Source of the DNA: Alloprevotella sp.
GTDB taxonomy: Bacteria; Bacteroidota; Bacteroidia; Bacteroidales; Muribaculaceae
Length of the DNA: 64,000 bases
Direction: 5' to 3'
Assembly (NCBI GenBank): GCA_023663135.1
Contig: JAMPIE010000003.1
Span: forward strand, 62,001 to 126,000
Within the stretch, counting starts at the first letter, position 1. Every line of letters begins with the position of its first letter. This document shows positions 1 to 10,600 of the stretch, piece after piece. Position numbers and translations under genes: made by a program. A model generated the notes under the pieces. The model worked only from the letters and a program-made list of their open reading frames with translations, did not search any database and was not told the origin of the DNA.

Positions 1-697
1 AGAGGGAGTCAACCGTCCCGGTGTCGAGCCAGGCATATCCTCGGCCAAGGAGTTCAATGTCGAGTATGCCGTGGTGGAGGTAAGATTGATTGACCGAGGT
101 GATCTCCAGCTCGCCGCGTGCCGAGGGGGTGATAGCCGAGGCGATGTCGCTCACCCCCTTGGGGTAGAAATAGATGCCGGTCACGGCATAGTTGCTCTTG
201 GGATTGAGGGGTTTCTCCTCGATGGATAGGCATCGGCCATGGGTGTCGATCTCAGCCACGCCATAACGGCCGGGGTCGTCCACCCAGTAGCCAAAGATGG
301 TGGCTCGGCCGGCGAGAGCGTTGGAGGCGGCTCTCTCGAGGCGATCGCTGAGGCCGGCCCCATGGAAAATATTGTCGCCGAGCACGAGACAGCAGGCATC
401 ATCGGCAATATGCTCGCGGCCAATCACCAGCGCCTGCGCCAGGCCCTCAGGCTTAGGCTGCGGGGCATAAGAGATCTTGACGCCAAAGGAGGCACCATCG
501 CCGAGCAGACGCTCAAAGGCAGGGAGGTCGGCCGGAGTGGATATCAAGAGGATATCGCGGATGCCGGCAAGCATGAGGGTCGAGAGCGGATAGTAGACCA
601 TCGGCTTGTCGTAGATGGGCAAGAGTTGCTTGCTCACCCCCTTAGTTATGGGGTAAAGACGGCTGCCGGTCCCGCCGGCGAGGATTATTCCTTTCAT
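1..697 (-). CDS. rfbA: Glucose-1-phosphate thymidylyltransferase, 3' end cut by window edge
   Basis: Converts dTTP and glucose-1-phosphate to dTDP-glucose, the first step of dTDP-rhamnose synthesis for surface polysaccharide. The reading frame starts at ATG 697 with [16 protein letters not shown], the nucleotide-binding GGTGSRL signature of sugar nucleotidyltransferases, followed by [19 protein letters not shown] and IEEKP, all typical of RmlA/RfbA. The frame stays open to the left edge, giving 232 residues; the family is about 290, so some 60 C-terminal residues are outside the window. A well-matched Bacteroidetes promoter lies 21 bases upstream, so it is probably transcribed apart from birA. 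Other rhamnose genes might follow off the left edge; that cannot be seen here. Confidence 0.95.
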   Translation of the reverse strand, partial: MKGIILAGGTGSRLYPITKGVSKQLLPIYDKPMVYYPLSTLMLAGIRDILLISTPADLPAFERLLGDGASFGVKISYAPQPKPEGLAQALVIGREHIADDACCLVLGDNIFHGAGLSDRLERAASNALAGRATIFGYWVDDPGRYGVAEIDTHGRCLSIEEKPLNPKSNYAVTGIYFYPKGVSDIASAITPSARGELEITSVNQSYLHHGILDIELLGRGYAWLDTGTVDSL

Positions 698-717
698 AGG
701 CTTGCAGTTTTCGCCCA

Positions 718-749
718 CAAAGGTAAATAAAAAAATGGAAATAAGTCAA
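718..749 (-). promoter_or_regulatory. Promoter of rfbA (-7/-33)
   Basis: On the minus strand TACCTTTG (725 to 718) matches the Bacteroidetes -7 consensus TAnnTTTG, with TTG (749 to 747) 21 bases upstream as a -33 box. The rfbA ATG follows about 20 bases after the -7 box, leaving a very short leader. Confidence 0.7.
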
Positions 750-768
750 TCCTGGGGAGGGATGGGAG

Positions 769-1530
769 TTATGGGAGAGATGGGAGGATGGCTTCGACCT
801 CTTTGAAGGCGAGGGGGGCGAGGGGGGAAGTTGAGCCTTGGGGAAGGAGGGAGATGAAGCCCTCGGGGCTTACGCCGGAGATGGCGGCGTTGATTATCTC
901 TCCTGTCTTGCTGATGCGCCATGTGTGGAAACCTTGTCGGCGCCAGAGGAGGGCAAGGTAGCGGTGGTGGATGGAGGCTGCGTCGATGTCGGGGACAATC
1001 TCTCGGAGGATGTCTTGACGGATTTCCTTGGCGATGGGGTCGATGTCGAGGATTGGGAGCGAGGGAATGAGCTGGCGGAGCGAGACGGGGTTGGGAGCGG
1101 GGCTGAGAAACGACAGCTGATTGATATTGAGACCAATGCCTATGATGGCGTGGCTGATTGATTGGCCGGTAATGCCACATTCAATCAATATGCCGGCTAT
1201 CTTTTTGTTGCCGACATAGATGTCGTTGGGCCACTTGACGGCCACGGATGAGGCCACGGAGGATGGGAGGCGAGAGGCAACGGCATGCGCAACGGCTAAG
1301 GCGGCGATTTCAGAGATGACAAACTGTGCGGCGGGAGAGAAGGGGAGGTCTCTCAAGAGGAGGCTCATAGTGAGGTTGGCCCCCGGCTCCGCTTCCCAAG
1401 AGTTGCCCCTTTGGCCACGCCCGGCAGTCTGCTCAATGGCTCTAATGATGGTGCCATGGGGGAGCGACTGGAGGCGCGAGGCCATCTCACTGTTGGTGGA
1501 GGAGGCTTGTGGGAGGATGATGGTTTCCAT
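769..1530 (-). CDS. birA: Biotin--[acetyl-CoA-carboxylase] ligase
   Basis: Activates biotin with ATP and attaches it to the lysine of biotin carboxyl carrier protein. The 253-residue protein has the family signatures in order: an early SSTN (residues 10-13), TAGRGQRGNSW (about 35-45) which holds the biotinyl-AMP-binding GRGRRGR-type loop, VKWPNDIY (about 98-105) and KKIAGILIE. There is no N-terminal helix-turn-helix, so it is a class I enzyme without the repressor function of E. coli BirA. The start METIIL at 1530 sits 14 bases after rpe stops, suggesting cotranscription with rpe, dedA and the glycosylase gene upstream. Biotin synthase BioB lies at 36894-37865. Confidence 0.95.
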   Translation of the reverse strand: METIILPQASSTNSEMASRLQSLPHGTIIRAIEQTAGRGQRGNSWEAEPGANLTMSLLLRDLPFSPAAQFVISEIAALAVAHAVASRLPSSVASSVAVKWPNDIYVGNKKIAGILIECGITGQSISHAIIGIGLNINQLSFLSPAPNPVSLRQLIPSLPILDIDPIAKEIRQDILREIVPDIDAASIHHRYLALLWRRQGFHTWRISKTGEIINAAISGVSPEGFISLLPQGSTSPLAPLAFKEVEAILPSLP

Positions 1531-1544
1531 CCGAAGAGGAAGGG

Positions 1545-2192
1545 TCAGAGTGCCGCGAGGGCAGCAATGGTAGCTTTAGGGTCGGGGGAAGAAAAGACGA
1601 AATTGCCGGCAACGAGGATGTCGGCACCGGCCTCAACGAGCTGCCGTCCTGTCTCAAGGTTGACGCCGCCGTCGACCTCGATGAGGGTGGAAGCGCCGGC
1701 ATCGTCGATCATCCGGCGGAGGCGGCGAGTGCGGTCGATGGCGCGGGGGATAAACATCTGTCCGCCGAAGCCGGGGTTGACGCTCATAATCAGAGCCATG
1801 TCGAGCTCGCCTATGATGTCGCGAAGGAGTTCAACGGGAGTGGCGGGATTGACAGTGACGGCCGCTTTCATGCCAGCCTGATGGATGGCTTGAATGACGC
1901 GGTCGAGGTGGGTGCACGCCTCATAGTGGACATTCATGATGTCGGCGCCGCAGTCGCGCACTTGGCTTACATATCGGCTCGGGTCGACAATCATGAGATG
2001 GACATCGAGCGGTTTTTTTGCGACAGAAGCAATAGCCTTGATGATTGGAAAGCCAAAGGAAATGTTAGGGACAAAGACACCGTCCATCACGTCGAGGTGG
2101 AGCATCGAGGCTTGGGAGGCGTTGAGCATGTCGATATCGCGCTCGAGGCAACGGAAGTCGGCGCTCAGGAGCGAGGGGGACACTTGTGTCAT
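1545..2192 (-). CDS. rpe: Ribulose-phosphate 3-epimerase
   Basis: Interconverts ribulose-5-phosphate and xylulose-5-phosphate in the pentose phosphate pathway; a cytosolic TIM barrel. The chosen start is ATG 2192 (MTQVSPSLLSADF), giving 215 residues, normal for the family. Visible signatures are HLDVMDGVFVPNISFG (metal-binding His and Asp), VNPGFGGQMFIP and the phosphate-binding EVDGGVN. The ATG shares its A with the TAA stop of the upstream dedA gene (TAATG), a clear sign of translational coupling. The reading frame extends further upstream but that part is dedA in another frame and is not family-like. Confidence 0.96.
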   Translation of the reverse strand: MTQVSPSLLSADFRCLERDIDMLNASQASMLHLDVMDGVFVPNISFGFPIIKAIASVAKKPLDVHLMIVDPSRYVSQVRDCGADIMNVHYEACTHLDRVIQAIHQAGMKAAVTVNPATPVELLRDIIGELDMALIMSVNPGFGGQMFIPRAIDRTRRLRRMIDDAGASTLIEVDGGVNLETGRQLVEAGADILVAGNFVFSSPDPKATIAALAAL

Positions 2193-2917
2193 TACTCTTG
2201 GATAGATGATTGGGGGGCCTTGGGGCGGAATGCGTTGAAGAGGATGATGGCGAGGCATATGACGCCAATGCCGAGGCCGATATATGTGAGATAAGAATTG
2301 TATTTTTCAACCTGGAGGAAGAGGCCGTCGATGGAGACACTTTTGCCGAGCCAGAATCCAAGGGCGGCAAGGATGGCATTCCAGAGGAGGGCGCCGAGGG
2401 ATGTGAAGAGGCAAAACTTGCCGACGTTCATTCGGGCCAGTCCGGCGGGGATGGAGATTAGCTGCCTCACGGCGGGGATGAGACGGCCGATGAAGGTGGA
2501 GATGGCGCCGTGGCTGTCGAAGTAGTCCTCAGCTTTATTGACCTTCTCGCGGTCGATAAGGCAGGCGTGGCCAATGCGAGAGTCGGCAAACTTGTAGACG
2601 AGCGGGCGCCCGATCCATACCGAGAGGTAATAATTGACCAAAGCTCCCACCAGAGCACCGGCAGTGGCCACGAGGATGATGAGCCAGATGTTGAGGTCGG
2701 CCACGGAGATGGTCTGCCCTTTATAGACGAGAGAGGTGGCTGTCTGAGCCGAGAGGAACGCTGCCGGAGGCACCACCACTTCGCTCGGGAAGGGGATGAA
2801 GGAGCTCTCGACGGCCATGAGTAGGAAGATAAGGAGATAAGAGGCGTTTTCAACCACCCACTGGAAGATGGATGCGGCGTCAAAGCCGGCAAAGAGGGTT
2901 ATGAGGGTAAAAGTCAT
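2192..2917 (-). CDS. DedA family membrane protein
   Basis: DedA/SNARE-associated proteins are inner-membrane proteins; recent work on the family links members to undecaprenyl phosphate or phospholipid flipping. The 241-residue protein starts at ATG 2917 (MTFTLITLF). It shows the family pattern: a hydrophobic segment with ESSFIPFPSEVVVPPAAF (about 37-55), then GALVNYYLSVWIGRPLV with the conserved G-x-x-x-Y-x-x-G-like stretch, FIGRLIPAVRQLISIPAGLARM (the F-x-R-x-x-P-x-x-R signature), and further membrane helices. It overlaps rpe by one base and follows the glycosylase gene by 17 bases, so it is the middle of a four-gene run. Confidence 0.92.
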   Translation of the reverse strand: MTFTLITLFAGFDAASIFQWVVENASYLLIFLLMAVESSFIPFPSEVVVPPAAFLSAQTATSLVYKGQTISVADLNIWLIILVATAGALVGALVNYYLSVWIGRPLVYKFADSRIGHACLIDREKVNKAEDYFDSHGAISTFIGRLIPAVRQLISIPAGLARMNVGKFCLFTSLGALLWNAILAALGFWLGKSVSIDGLFLQVEKYNSYLTYIGLGIGVICLAIILFNAFRPKAPQSSIQE

Positions 2918-2934
2918 GGGGCGGAAAAGTGGAG

Positions 2935-3567
2935 TCAAAGGAGGCCTATGGTTTTGAACATTGAGGCATATGCTTCGGCTTTTTTTGCGAGGGGGAGGGG
3001 ATAGGCGCGTGATGTGGATGGCATGCGCCAGATTGATAGGGGGATGCCATCGGCTCCGCTGAGGGCTGAGGCGGTGACCATCTGTCCCATCCCGGGAATG
3101 GCGGTGCCGGTAAGTCCGGAAATCACTTTGGCAGCTAAGGCGCCGGTGGTGGCCACGGAATGGCAATGGGGCATGAGGGGGAGGAGGCGTCTGAGGTCGT
3201 TGGCCTCGACAATCTCGAGGAAAGCGTCGGAGGCATTGGCGCGCAGTCGGCGGACACGGTAACCGGTGTCGCTCAGGGCTATGCCACGCTCGGAGAGAAA
3301 GGTCTTGATGTCGTCGAGGCGGAAAGAGCGGGAGAGCTCGTCGTAGAAGCGTGAGGCATTGCCGAAAAATACGAGGCCCATAATGCGCCAGAAATCGTTG
3401 AGGCGATTAGGGTAGTAAAAAGGCATTGCCCAGCGGGATTGGGCCGGGGGGAAGGTGCCCATGATGAGCAGGCGTGCATCCTGTGGGATGAAAGGCTCAA
3501 AGGGGTGGGTCTCGACCGGGATGTCGACGGGGACAGGGGGGATGGGGCTGTTGGCAGATGTTTTCAT
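2935..3567 (-). CDS. Uracil-DNA glycosylase superfamily protein
   Basis: A 210-residue protein with the start MKTSANSPIPPVP at ATG 3567. LLIMGTFPPAQSRWAMPFYY (about 33-52) resembles the motif-1 strand and water-activating loop of the UDG superfamily, and VATTGALAAKV near the C-terminal half fits the second strand. It is closest, from memory, to the Bacteroidetes uracil-DNA glycosylase-like proteins of about 190-210 residues; the exact base substrate cannot be told from sequence. It would act in base excision repair in the cytosol. It is the first gene of the run glycosylase-dedA-rpe-birA and lies just after the efp hairpin. Confidence 0.75.
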   Translation of the reverse strand: MKTSANSPIPPVPVDIPVETHPFEPFIPQDARLLIMGTFPPAQSRWAMPFYYPNRLNDFWRIMGLVFFGNASRFYDELSRSFRLDDIKTFLSERGIALSDTGYRVRRLRANASDAFLEIVEANDLRRLLPLMPHCHSVATTGALAAKVISGLTGTAIPGMGQMVTASALSGADGIPLSIWRMPSTSRAYPLPLAKKAEAYASMFKTIGLL

Positions 3568-3601
3568 GCCTGAAGAACAATCGACGGGCTGATAATGTTG
3601 A

Positions 3602-3648
3602 CACGCGGGATGAAGCGCGGGCAGTGGGCCGTTACTTCATCCCGCGTG
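3602..3648 (-). terminator. Perfect 14-bp hairpin after efp
   Basis: CACGCGGGATGAAG (3602-3615) and its exact reverse complement (3635-3648) flank a 19-base loop. It lies 37 bases past the efp stop on the minus strand and 35 bases before the glycosylase start. There is no U-tract after it on either strand, so termination is likely but not certain; it could also be a leader structure of the next gene. Confidence 0.6.
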
Positions 3649-3684
3649 AAAATATCAAAGCCGGGGCATGAGGGGCTGCAGGGC

Positions 3685-4251
3685 TCAAGCCTTGATGCGC
3701 TCCACGTAGCTGCCGTCGCGGGTGTCGATCTTGATTTTGTCGCCGATGTTGATGAATAGGGGCACACGCACTTCGGCACCGGTCTCAACAGTGGCGGGCT
3801 TGAGGGTATTGGTAGCGGTGTCGCCCTTGATGCCAGGCTCGGTGTAGGTCACTTCGAGGATGACTGAGGTGGGCATCTCGCAGGTGAGGATGGTCTCTGT
3901 GGCGGCGTGAACTTGAGCCTCGCAAATGTCGCCTTCCTTGAGGAACTGTACGCCCTCGATGCTTTCACCCGGGAGAGCGACTTGCTCAAAGGTCTCTGTG
4001 TGCATAAAGTTGTAGCCCATATCGTCTTTGTAGAGATACTGGTAGGGGCGGCGCTCGATGCGCACCTCTTCAACCTTGACGCCGGAGTTCCAGGTCTTGT
4101 CGATGATGCGGCCGGTCTTGACGTTGCGGAGCTTGGTGCGGACGAAGGCGGGGCCCTTGCCGGGCTTTACATGGAGAAACTCCACGATGAAGAAATAGTT
4201 GCCATCGATGTCGAGGCACATTCCGTTCTTGAAGTCAGCAGTAGTTGCCAT
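3685..4251 (-). CDS. efp: Translation elongation factor P
   Basis: Binds between the P and E sites of stalled ribosomes and helps peptide-bond formation at polyproline stretches. The 188-residue length and the three-domain OB/KOW layout are standard. The loop [10 protein letters not shown] (from residue 29) carries Lys32 at the tip, the position that other bacteria modify; no modifying enzyme gene is in the window. The C-terminal stretch [21 protein letters not shown] is the EF-P signature. It appears to be a single-gene unit with a -7 box at 4300-4307 and a hairpin after it. The start is ATG 4251. Confidence 0.98.
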   Translation of the reverse strand: MATTADFKNGMCLDIDGNYFFIVEFLHVKPGKGPAFVRTKLRNVKTGRIIDKTWNSGVKVEEVRIERRPYQYLYKDDMGYNFMHTETFEQVALPGESIEGVQFLKEGDICEAQVHAATETILTCEMPTSVILEVTYTEPGIKGDTATNTLKPATVETGAEVRVPLFINIGDKIKIDTRDGSYVERIKA

Positions 4252-4299
4252 ATGTAGTTGTTAAGTCGATGTTTGTCTTGGATTTCGTGAACTTGGGTG

Positions 4300-4307
4300 C
4301 AAAGATA
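4300..4307 (-). promoter_or_regulatory. -7 box upstream of efp
   Basis: TATCTTTG on the minus strand (4307 to 4300) matches TAnnTTTG, 48 bases before the efp ATG. No good -33 box at the usual spacing was found, so this is a single-element call. Confidence 0.5.
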
Positions 4308-4358
4308 CAAAATCTTCGGCAATTACGGAAATTTACTTGTATCTTACGGAAGTGGAAA

Positions 4359-5540
4359 TTACTTGCATGTGGCCGAGAGGCAAGAGGCGGAGCGGGCGGC
4401 CTTGGCGCGGGCAGAGTCGACGTCGGAGTCGGTGGCGAGGACTACAGCCATGCGGCGGTGGCCTTTAATCTCGGGCTTGCCGAAGATGCGCATAGCCGTG
4501 CCGGGCTCTTCGAGAGCCTTCTCGATACCGTCGAGAATCATCTCGCGGGTATTGCCCTCGACGACGATGGCGTGGGAGGCAGATGGGCCGTAGAAGCGTA
4601 TCTCGGGGATGGGGAGGCCGAGGAGGGCGCGGGCGTGGAGGGCAAACTCGCTGAGGTCTTGAGATATCATAGTGACCATTCCGGTGTCGTGGGGACGAGG
4701 CGACACTTCGCTGAATATTACGTCGTTGCCCTTGATGAAGAGCTCAACGCCAAAGATGCCGCGCCCGCCGAGGGCGTCGGTGATCTTGCGGGCAATCTCG
4801 CGGGCACGCTCTATGGCCACGGGGCTCATGGGCTGAGGCTGCCAGCTCTGGCGGTAGTCGCCGTTTTCCTGATGGTGGCCGATGGGCTCGCAGAAGGCCG
4901 TGCCGGATACAGAGCGAACTGTGAGTAGAGTAATCTCGTAGTCAAAGTCGATGAAGCCTTCGACGATGACTCGACCGGCGCCGGCGCGTCCGCCCTCCTG
5001 AGCCTCGCGCCAGGCGGCATCGATGTCGGCCTCAGAGCGTATGGTGCTTTGGCCGTGTCCGCTGGAGCTCATGACGGGCTTCACCACGCATGGGATTCCA
5101 ATCTCCTTGATGGCCTCGTCAAACTCCTGGCGAGTCTCGGCGAAGCGGTAGGGTGAAGTGGGTAGGCCGAGCTCTTCGGCGGCGAGACGACGGATGCCCT
5201 CGCGGTTCATGGTGAGGAAAGCGGCGCGGGCGGTGGGGGTGACATGATATCCCTCCTCCTCAAGCTTGACCAGGACGGGAGTGGCAATGGCTTCCACCTC
5301 GGGGATGATATGGTCGGGGTGCTCGAGTTCAATGACGCGGCGGAGCTCATCGGGGTCGAGCATGTTAATGACATGGGATCGATGGGCCACCTGCATAGCA
5401 GGGGCACCGGGATAGCGGTCGACGGCTATAACTTCAACGCCAAAGCGCTGGAGCTCGATAGCCACTTCTTTGCCGAGCTCACCGCTGCCGAGGAGCATGG
5501 CGCGGACAGCGGAGGGGGTGGAGGGCGTTCCGATCTTCAT
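4359..5540 (-). CDS. purT: Formate-dependent phosphoribosylglycinamide formyltransferase
   Basis: Uses ATP and formate to formylate GAR to FGAR in purine synthesis, the folate-independent alternative to PurN. ATG 5540 ([17 protein letters not shown]) gives 393 residues, matching the family length near 392. The N-terminal domain has [17 protein letters not shown] and [19 protein letters not shown]; the ATP-grasp domain has [41 protein letters not shown] and [15 protein letters not shown]. It is the last gene of the run that starts at pdxJ, 28 bases after the SGNH hydrolase gene. An in-frame extension upstream of the chosen start lacks family similarity. Confidence 0.97.
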   Translation of the reverse strand: MKIGTPSTPSAVRAMLLGSGELGKEVAIELQRFGVEVIAVDRYPGAPAMQVAHRSHVINMLDPDELRRVIELEHPDHIIPEVEAIATPVLVKLEEEGYHVTPTARAAFLTMNREGIRRLAAEELGLPTSPYRFAETRQEFDEAIKEIGIPCVVKPVMSSSGHGQSTIRSEADIDAAWREAQEGGRAGAGRVIVEGFIDFDYEITLLTVRSVSGTAFCEPIGHHQENGDYRQSWQPQPMSPVAIERAREIARKITDALGGRGIFGVELFIKGNDVIFSEVSPRPHDTGMVTMISQDLSEFALHARALLGLPIPEIRFYGPSASHAIVVEGNTREMILDGIEKALEEPGTAMRIFGKPEIKGHRRMAVVLATDSDVDSARAKAARSASCLSATCK

Positions 5541-5568
5541 TGTGATATGGAAATGATGTTTTATATGT

Positions 5569-7623
5569 TTACTTGACGAGGATTTTGGAGCCGCCGGCGA
5601 TGTGGAGGCCCGGGCGTGACGGGGATACCGGGCGCCCGAGGATGTCAAAGAAGGCATCGGCGCGTGGCGATTGACGGTCGGCGTTGATTTGAGGAGAATA
5701 CGCCTCGACGGGGTCGACGGGCTCTATCTTAAACTGGCATCCGAGGTCGGAGAAGTTGTTGCCCTGGCCCCAGTTGAAGGTCTTGCCGGCGTTGGTCTGA
5801 TTAAGCTGGACGCCGCTTGCGGTAGTGATGATGAAGAGTGGCTGGCCGTCAACAATTCTGAGCGACCACCCTTCGGCGGGCTGAGCTGAGGAGGTAGAGA
5901 CTTGGGTGTTGTAGGGGGCAGAGGGATTGATGAAACTGCCGTCGGCTCGGCATATTATGTCGAGAGAGCCGTCGGAGCGTAGGGCGAATTTCCACTGCTG
6001 GTCATCGGTGTCAGCGGCTGTTTTTGCCACTATGCATGAGTTTGCACCGGTGTGCTCGATGTATAGGCTTTTACGATTGGGAGTGAAGAGTTTATACCAC
6101 ACTTCGCGGGAGTCGGTGCTCACAACGGGCATTGCGGCGGGGGAGGAGTTGAAGGCTTGAATGGCATCGTTTAATGCCTTGATATTGCCGTCGGCGCGAG
6201 CTTTGTCGACAGCCTCAAACAGGTCTTGGGCAGCATCGAGGCTCTTATAGCCCGGGAGACCCTCGGCGCTGCGTGCGAGGGCGAGAGCTTCGTAGATGGT
6301 CTCGTTGAGGGCAAAGGCTTCGTCGGAGGGTATGGCGGGGGCTTGTGCTCCGGGGATTAGGGGGGCAATGAGGTTGGCCCATGTGAGATAGGCGAGGCCG
6401 TTGATGCCATGGCTTTGCTCGGTATTGGCTCCCCGGAAGCGTGTGGCCAACTCGTTGGTGGCGGGATCGGCCAGGGCTGAGTAGAGGTCGACAAACTCCA
6501 CACCCTCGGTCGAGGCCGCATATTGTTTCATAAGGTCGTTGAATGGAGCTATAGAAGCTTTGTTGTTGGCGGCAAAGGCAGAGGGAATGATGGATGTGAG
6601 GTAGATGTTGGCTTTGGGAGCTCGTTGCTTCATAGCCTCAATTGCAGAGCGATATTTGTTCCAGAGGGCATTGACGTTGGCAGAAGAGGCATCAAGATCA
6701 CGCGCGCCACATTCCACAAATAACTTTGAGGGGTTGCCGCGCACTATGGTTGGAATCACCTTGGCGAGGTCGTCGATGGTAAGGGTGTAACCCCATGCCT
6801 GTCCAAAGCCGCGATTTTTTACCGAGGGGAGGGTGAGCATCTCTTGCCATTCGGCGGTCATGACGTTGTAGTCGCCAATCATGAGGATGTCGCCGTCGTT
6901 GACTGGAAGCAATCCATATTGAGAGAGACGAATGTTGAGAATGGTGTTTCGGCCACCGATAGAGGCATTATCTCCCTCGGTCCAGACTGTCTCGCGACCC
7001 ACGTAGGGCTCGAGGATGCGGCTCCAGATGCGGTAGCCGGATGCCAGGACATGTAGATTGTCGTTGGTGTGGGCGGTGAGGAGGCCGGCAGGAGAGCTAT
7101 TGTCGGCCAGAGCGGAGTGGATGTCGATATAAGTTAGGGCGAGCTCAGCGCAAAGAGCCTTGAGGGAGTCGTTGAGGGGATCAACGATGGTTTTTCGCTG
7201 GGCAATATTGCATGGGAGGACGCTTTGGATATAAATCTCAGTTTCGGGCGAAGATTGGCGCATGGCTGCAACAATCTTGCGGAGGCTTGGGACTACGATG
7301 TCGGTGGAAGCAAAGTCGTTGATGCCGAGCATGATGAAGAGCTTTGCGGGATGGCCGTCGGCGATGAGGTCGATATGGCGGGCCACCTCTTCGGAGCCAA
7401 TGCCGGAGATACCGCGGTTGATTATTCCTGCGTCGGAGCCAAACATTTCTGCCCATGCGCCGAAATTGGTGATGCTGTTTCCGAGAAACACTATGTCGCC
7501 TTTATGGACAGGAGTCACACTGAACACTTCTCGGCGTTGGTCGCGGAAGGGGATGTCGTCGGCCATAGCTTGGAGACATATGGCGGCGAGGACTATGAGC
7601 AGAGAAAATAATCGTTTAGTCAT
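5569..7623 (-). CDS. Secreted tandem SGNH/GDSL hydrolase with ricin-like C-terminal region
   Basis: A 684-residue secreted protein. Residues 1-21 are a signal peptide ([21 protein letters not shown]). Domain 1 (about 40-210) is an intact SGNH esterase: [11 protein letters not shown] with Ser50, LGINDFAS with the Asn of block III, and [13 protein letters not shown] with Asp188 and His191. Domain 2 (about 240-425) repeats the fold but reads IGDYNVM at 250-255, so Tyr252 replaces the nucleophilic Ser; its late [12 protein letters not shown] remains. Then come a helical linker, a ricin/beta-trefoil-like stretch (about 505-630, with DDQQWKF) and a short tail FFDILGRPV...PGLHIAGG resembling a type IX sorting tail. 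Its start overlaps the AsmA-like gene by 8 bases. The ester substrate is unknown; sialate or glycan O-acetyl groups are a guess. Confidence 0.85.
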   Translation of the reverse strand: MTKRLFSLLIVLAAICLQAMADDIPFRDQRREVFSVTPVHKGDIVFLGNSITNFGAWAEMFGSDAGIINRGISGIGSEEVARHIDLIADGHPAKLFIMLGINDFASTDIVVPSLRKIVAAMRQSSPETEIYIQSVLPCNIAQRKTIVDPLNDSLKALCAELALTYIDIHSALADNSSPAGLLTAHTNDNLHVLASGYRIWSRILEPYVGRETVWTEGDNASIGGRNTILNIRLSQYGLLPVNDGDILMIGDYNVMTAEWQEMLTLPSVKNRGFGQAWGYTLTIDDLAKVIPTIVRGNPSKLFVECGARDLDASSANVNALWNKYRSAIEAMKQRAPKANIYLTSIIPSAFAANNKASIAPFNDLMKQYAASTEGVEFVDLYSALADPATNELATRFRGANTEQSHGINGLAYLTWANLIAPLIPGAQAPAIPSDEAFALNETIYEALALARSAEGLPGYKSLDAAQDLFEAVDKARADGNIKALNDAIQAFNSSPAAMPVVSTDSREVWYKLFTPNRKSLYIEHTGANSCIVAKTAADTDDQQWKFALRSDGSLDIICRADGSFINPSAPYNTQVSTSSAQPAEGWSLRIVDGQPLFIITTASGVQLNQTNAGKTFNWGQGNNFSDLGCQFKIEPVDPVEAYSPQINADRQSPRADAFFDILGRPVSPSRPGLHIAGGSKILVK

Positions 7624-10600
7624 GTGAAGATTGGTTGTTGTCGATTTGTATCAAGCCCTCCTTGGCGAGAATAAGAGAGTCGGCGCGAGAAAGGGTGTCG
7701 TAGGGAAGCGAGGCAGTGGAGGGCGCCTGAGGGGTGATGTGGGATAGACGAGCCTTGCGACCCCTCGAGACGCCGGATCGAAAGATGCGAGAGATCTCGG
7801 AGAGGAGGTTGACGCGTGCTGTGTCGGTTATGGTGTGATTGGCGGCGACATGTTTCTCGTCAAAGCGAGCTTTTCCTACCGAGAATTTCATCTTGTCGGG
7901 ATTGCCCTTGATGTTGATGCCGAAGCGGAAGGGGATGGGCGACTTCAGGACGGCTACGTGATAGTCGAGATTGAGGTTGAGGTCGTTGGAGCCGCTGACG
8001 CCCAGGCGGTAGCGGTCCATGTTGAAAATAAATGGGAAGAGCGAGAGGCGGGAGTCGCGCACCATTAGTTCAACCGTCATGGAGTCGATTATATTACGTT
8101 GCTTATCTTTGAACATGAGCCATTTGGCCATAGTGCGGAAGGTCTCGGAGTCGAGGAGCTTGAGCGAGTCGCCCGAGAGACGCATGATAGCCTCGAGGGT
8201 GTTGAAGCGGATGTCGAGATTGGGGTCGAGGTCGGTAGAGAGGGCGATGTCGGCATTTATGATTCCCTCGAGGTCGGAGAGGAGGGGCATGATAGAGTCT
8301 ACCTGAGGGATGAGGTCGATAAAGCGATTGAGTTGGAGTCGCTTGATGTTCATGCCCATAGCAAAGCGCAGGGAGTCGGGTTCGGGAGCTTGGTATAGAG
8401 CTGAGAGCGTCATGGAGCCGATAGAAGTGTGGCCTGAGAGACGGTCGAGGTTGAGTGCACCGTCGTGAATTGCCACATGACCGATAAAATCGGTGAGGTG
8501 GATGTCGGAGTAGAAAACATTGGAGGCATTGACGGCGAGCTCGGCATCGATATTGGATGGGATGAGGAAGGCTGTTTTGGCGACGGAATCGAGACTCTCT
8601 TGTAGGGCGGAGGCCAGAATGTTGTCGTCGATGTCGTCGGTGAGTGCCGGGCGCGAGTCTTTGTGAGTCGAGTAGTCGGCGCCGGCAAAGAGGGCATCGG
8701 CAATTTCGTTAATGTCAACCGTGTCGGCCATCACTGTAAAGTGGGCCTCCAGTGGGCTGCGTGAAGAGGAAAGGGCGCGAGAGATGTTGGTCACAGAGCC
8801 CTTGAAGTCGAGGCCTGATTTACCCAAAGCAATATGGCCGGAGTCAATGGCCACGCTGTCGGTTGAGAACCTGACACCGAGGCGAGACAGGCGAGAGCGG
8901 ATAGGGAAATAACGGCTCATGATATGGCCGGAGCGTATGACTAAAGAGCCGTGGGCATCAGTCTGGCGAAGACGTCGAGCCAAAGAGCGGTCGATGCCAA
9001 AGTCGATGGTCTCGGTGGCTTTTATGTCACCTGCCCGTCGCCGGCTGCGAATGATGGATCGGAGAGAGTCGTCGCTGATACCCGGATAGATGGAGCGGAG
9101 CGAGTCAAGGGCTGCTTGTCGACGAGCCGAACGGGAGGGGTCGACGGGTCGAGGGTTCATTTTCAGGGTAAGGTTGGCATCTCTGAGCGAAGCGCGAGAA
9201 GAGGGGTCGGTGATTCGAGCCCGACCGGAGTGGAGACCGATGTGAAGCTGCGGAATGTGGGAATTGTCATGGAAGCGAGAGAGGGCGATGTAGCCTCCGG
9301 AGTCGTAGAGGCGAGCGAAGAGAGTGTCGGGGATGGACGCAAATCTGACAAGAGAAGCGCGGATATTTGCGCCTATTGGGTTGATTTGCGATGTGTCTGT
9401 CGATGAGGCAATGTTTTTCATCCCTACGTCGGCGTGTAATCGGCTTACGGCTAAGAAGATGTCGCCGCGATCCATTATGGCTGTGATGGAGTCGGAAGAG
9501 AGGGAAAGAGTGAGAAGGGAGTCGGCCGTGGCATCGGGAAGCTTGAGGGTTGAGGCAGTCCCGAAGTTAAGACGGGTCTTGGGTGATGATAGGGATAAGG
9601 AGCTATCGCGCAAGGCGGCTTTGAAGTGCGAGAGGTTGACACATCCATCGACTTTCATGCGATGGAAGGTTGATGGGGAGATGTCGGAGAGGGCGAGGCG
9701 AAAAGAGGCATCGGCGGTGAGGAGTCCGGAGGCATCAAGTCCGAGGCGGTCGTAGAGCTTGCGTGGGAGATTGTTGAGCATAATCCCACCCTGGAATCGT
9801 CCCTTGACCTTAGCGTCGGAAACGGGACTTGAGATAAAGGCGTTTAGCTCAAATCCTATTGCGCGTGCAATGGCTTTGAACTTGCCAATCTCGATGGTGG
9901 AAGCATCGAGATTAGCGCCGTCAATGGCAGCCTTAATATCTGCTTCAAGGCTGGAGAGATGGAGACGGTCATAGTCAAAACGCCCGTCAGCTTGGAAGGA
10001 AAGGGATAGCGACGGGATGGAGTCAATCCCGATGGCAAATGGGCGAGTGAGCGAGGCTTTCAAAGCGAGGTTGAGATTGTCGATGTCGATGCCGGCGGGG
10101 ATGGGAATGAAGCGCGAGGCAAGGCGGGAGATGGGTGCCGCCGGGGTCGGCGGCAGTTCAAGTCCGAGCTTGGTGACGGTAAGAGTGTCGCCGAGGGTGA
10201 TGTCTGATGAAAAATTGACATCAATGGAGTCGATGGAGAGAGAAAAGTCGTTGAGACGCAGGATGTCGGGACGCTTTGTATCCCAGTTGATGCTGCCGTT
10301 AAGGCCGAAGGGAATCTGATTGAGGTCGATTAGGTCGGCTATTCGTGCACCTCCGATCCCCTCGATGCTGAGGGAATAGGATGGGTAGGGTTTATTGCGC
10401 ATGAGCGAGGAGCTCAATGAGACCGTGACATCGATAGAGTCGGGGATTGACCGATAGCGGAGAGAGGTGGGGCCGATGATGGCAAAATGATCGATGGTGA
10501 TGTCGCTAAATGGCATTGAGCCGGAGGTGGGTTCGGGAACTTCAGGCTCAGCAGAGGAAGGGATGATGAGATAGTTGGCCAAGGAGTCGCTTTCCTTTAT

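Noticed and set aside
746..1180. Minus-strand frame overlapping birA in another frame
   Set aside because: Pro/His/Arg-rich shadow of the birA gene without any family feature.
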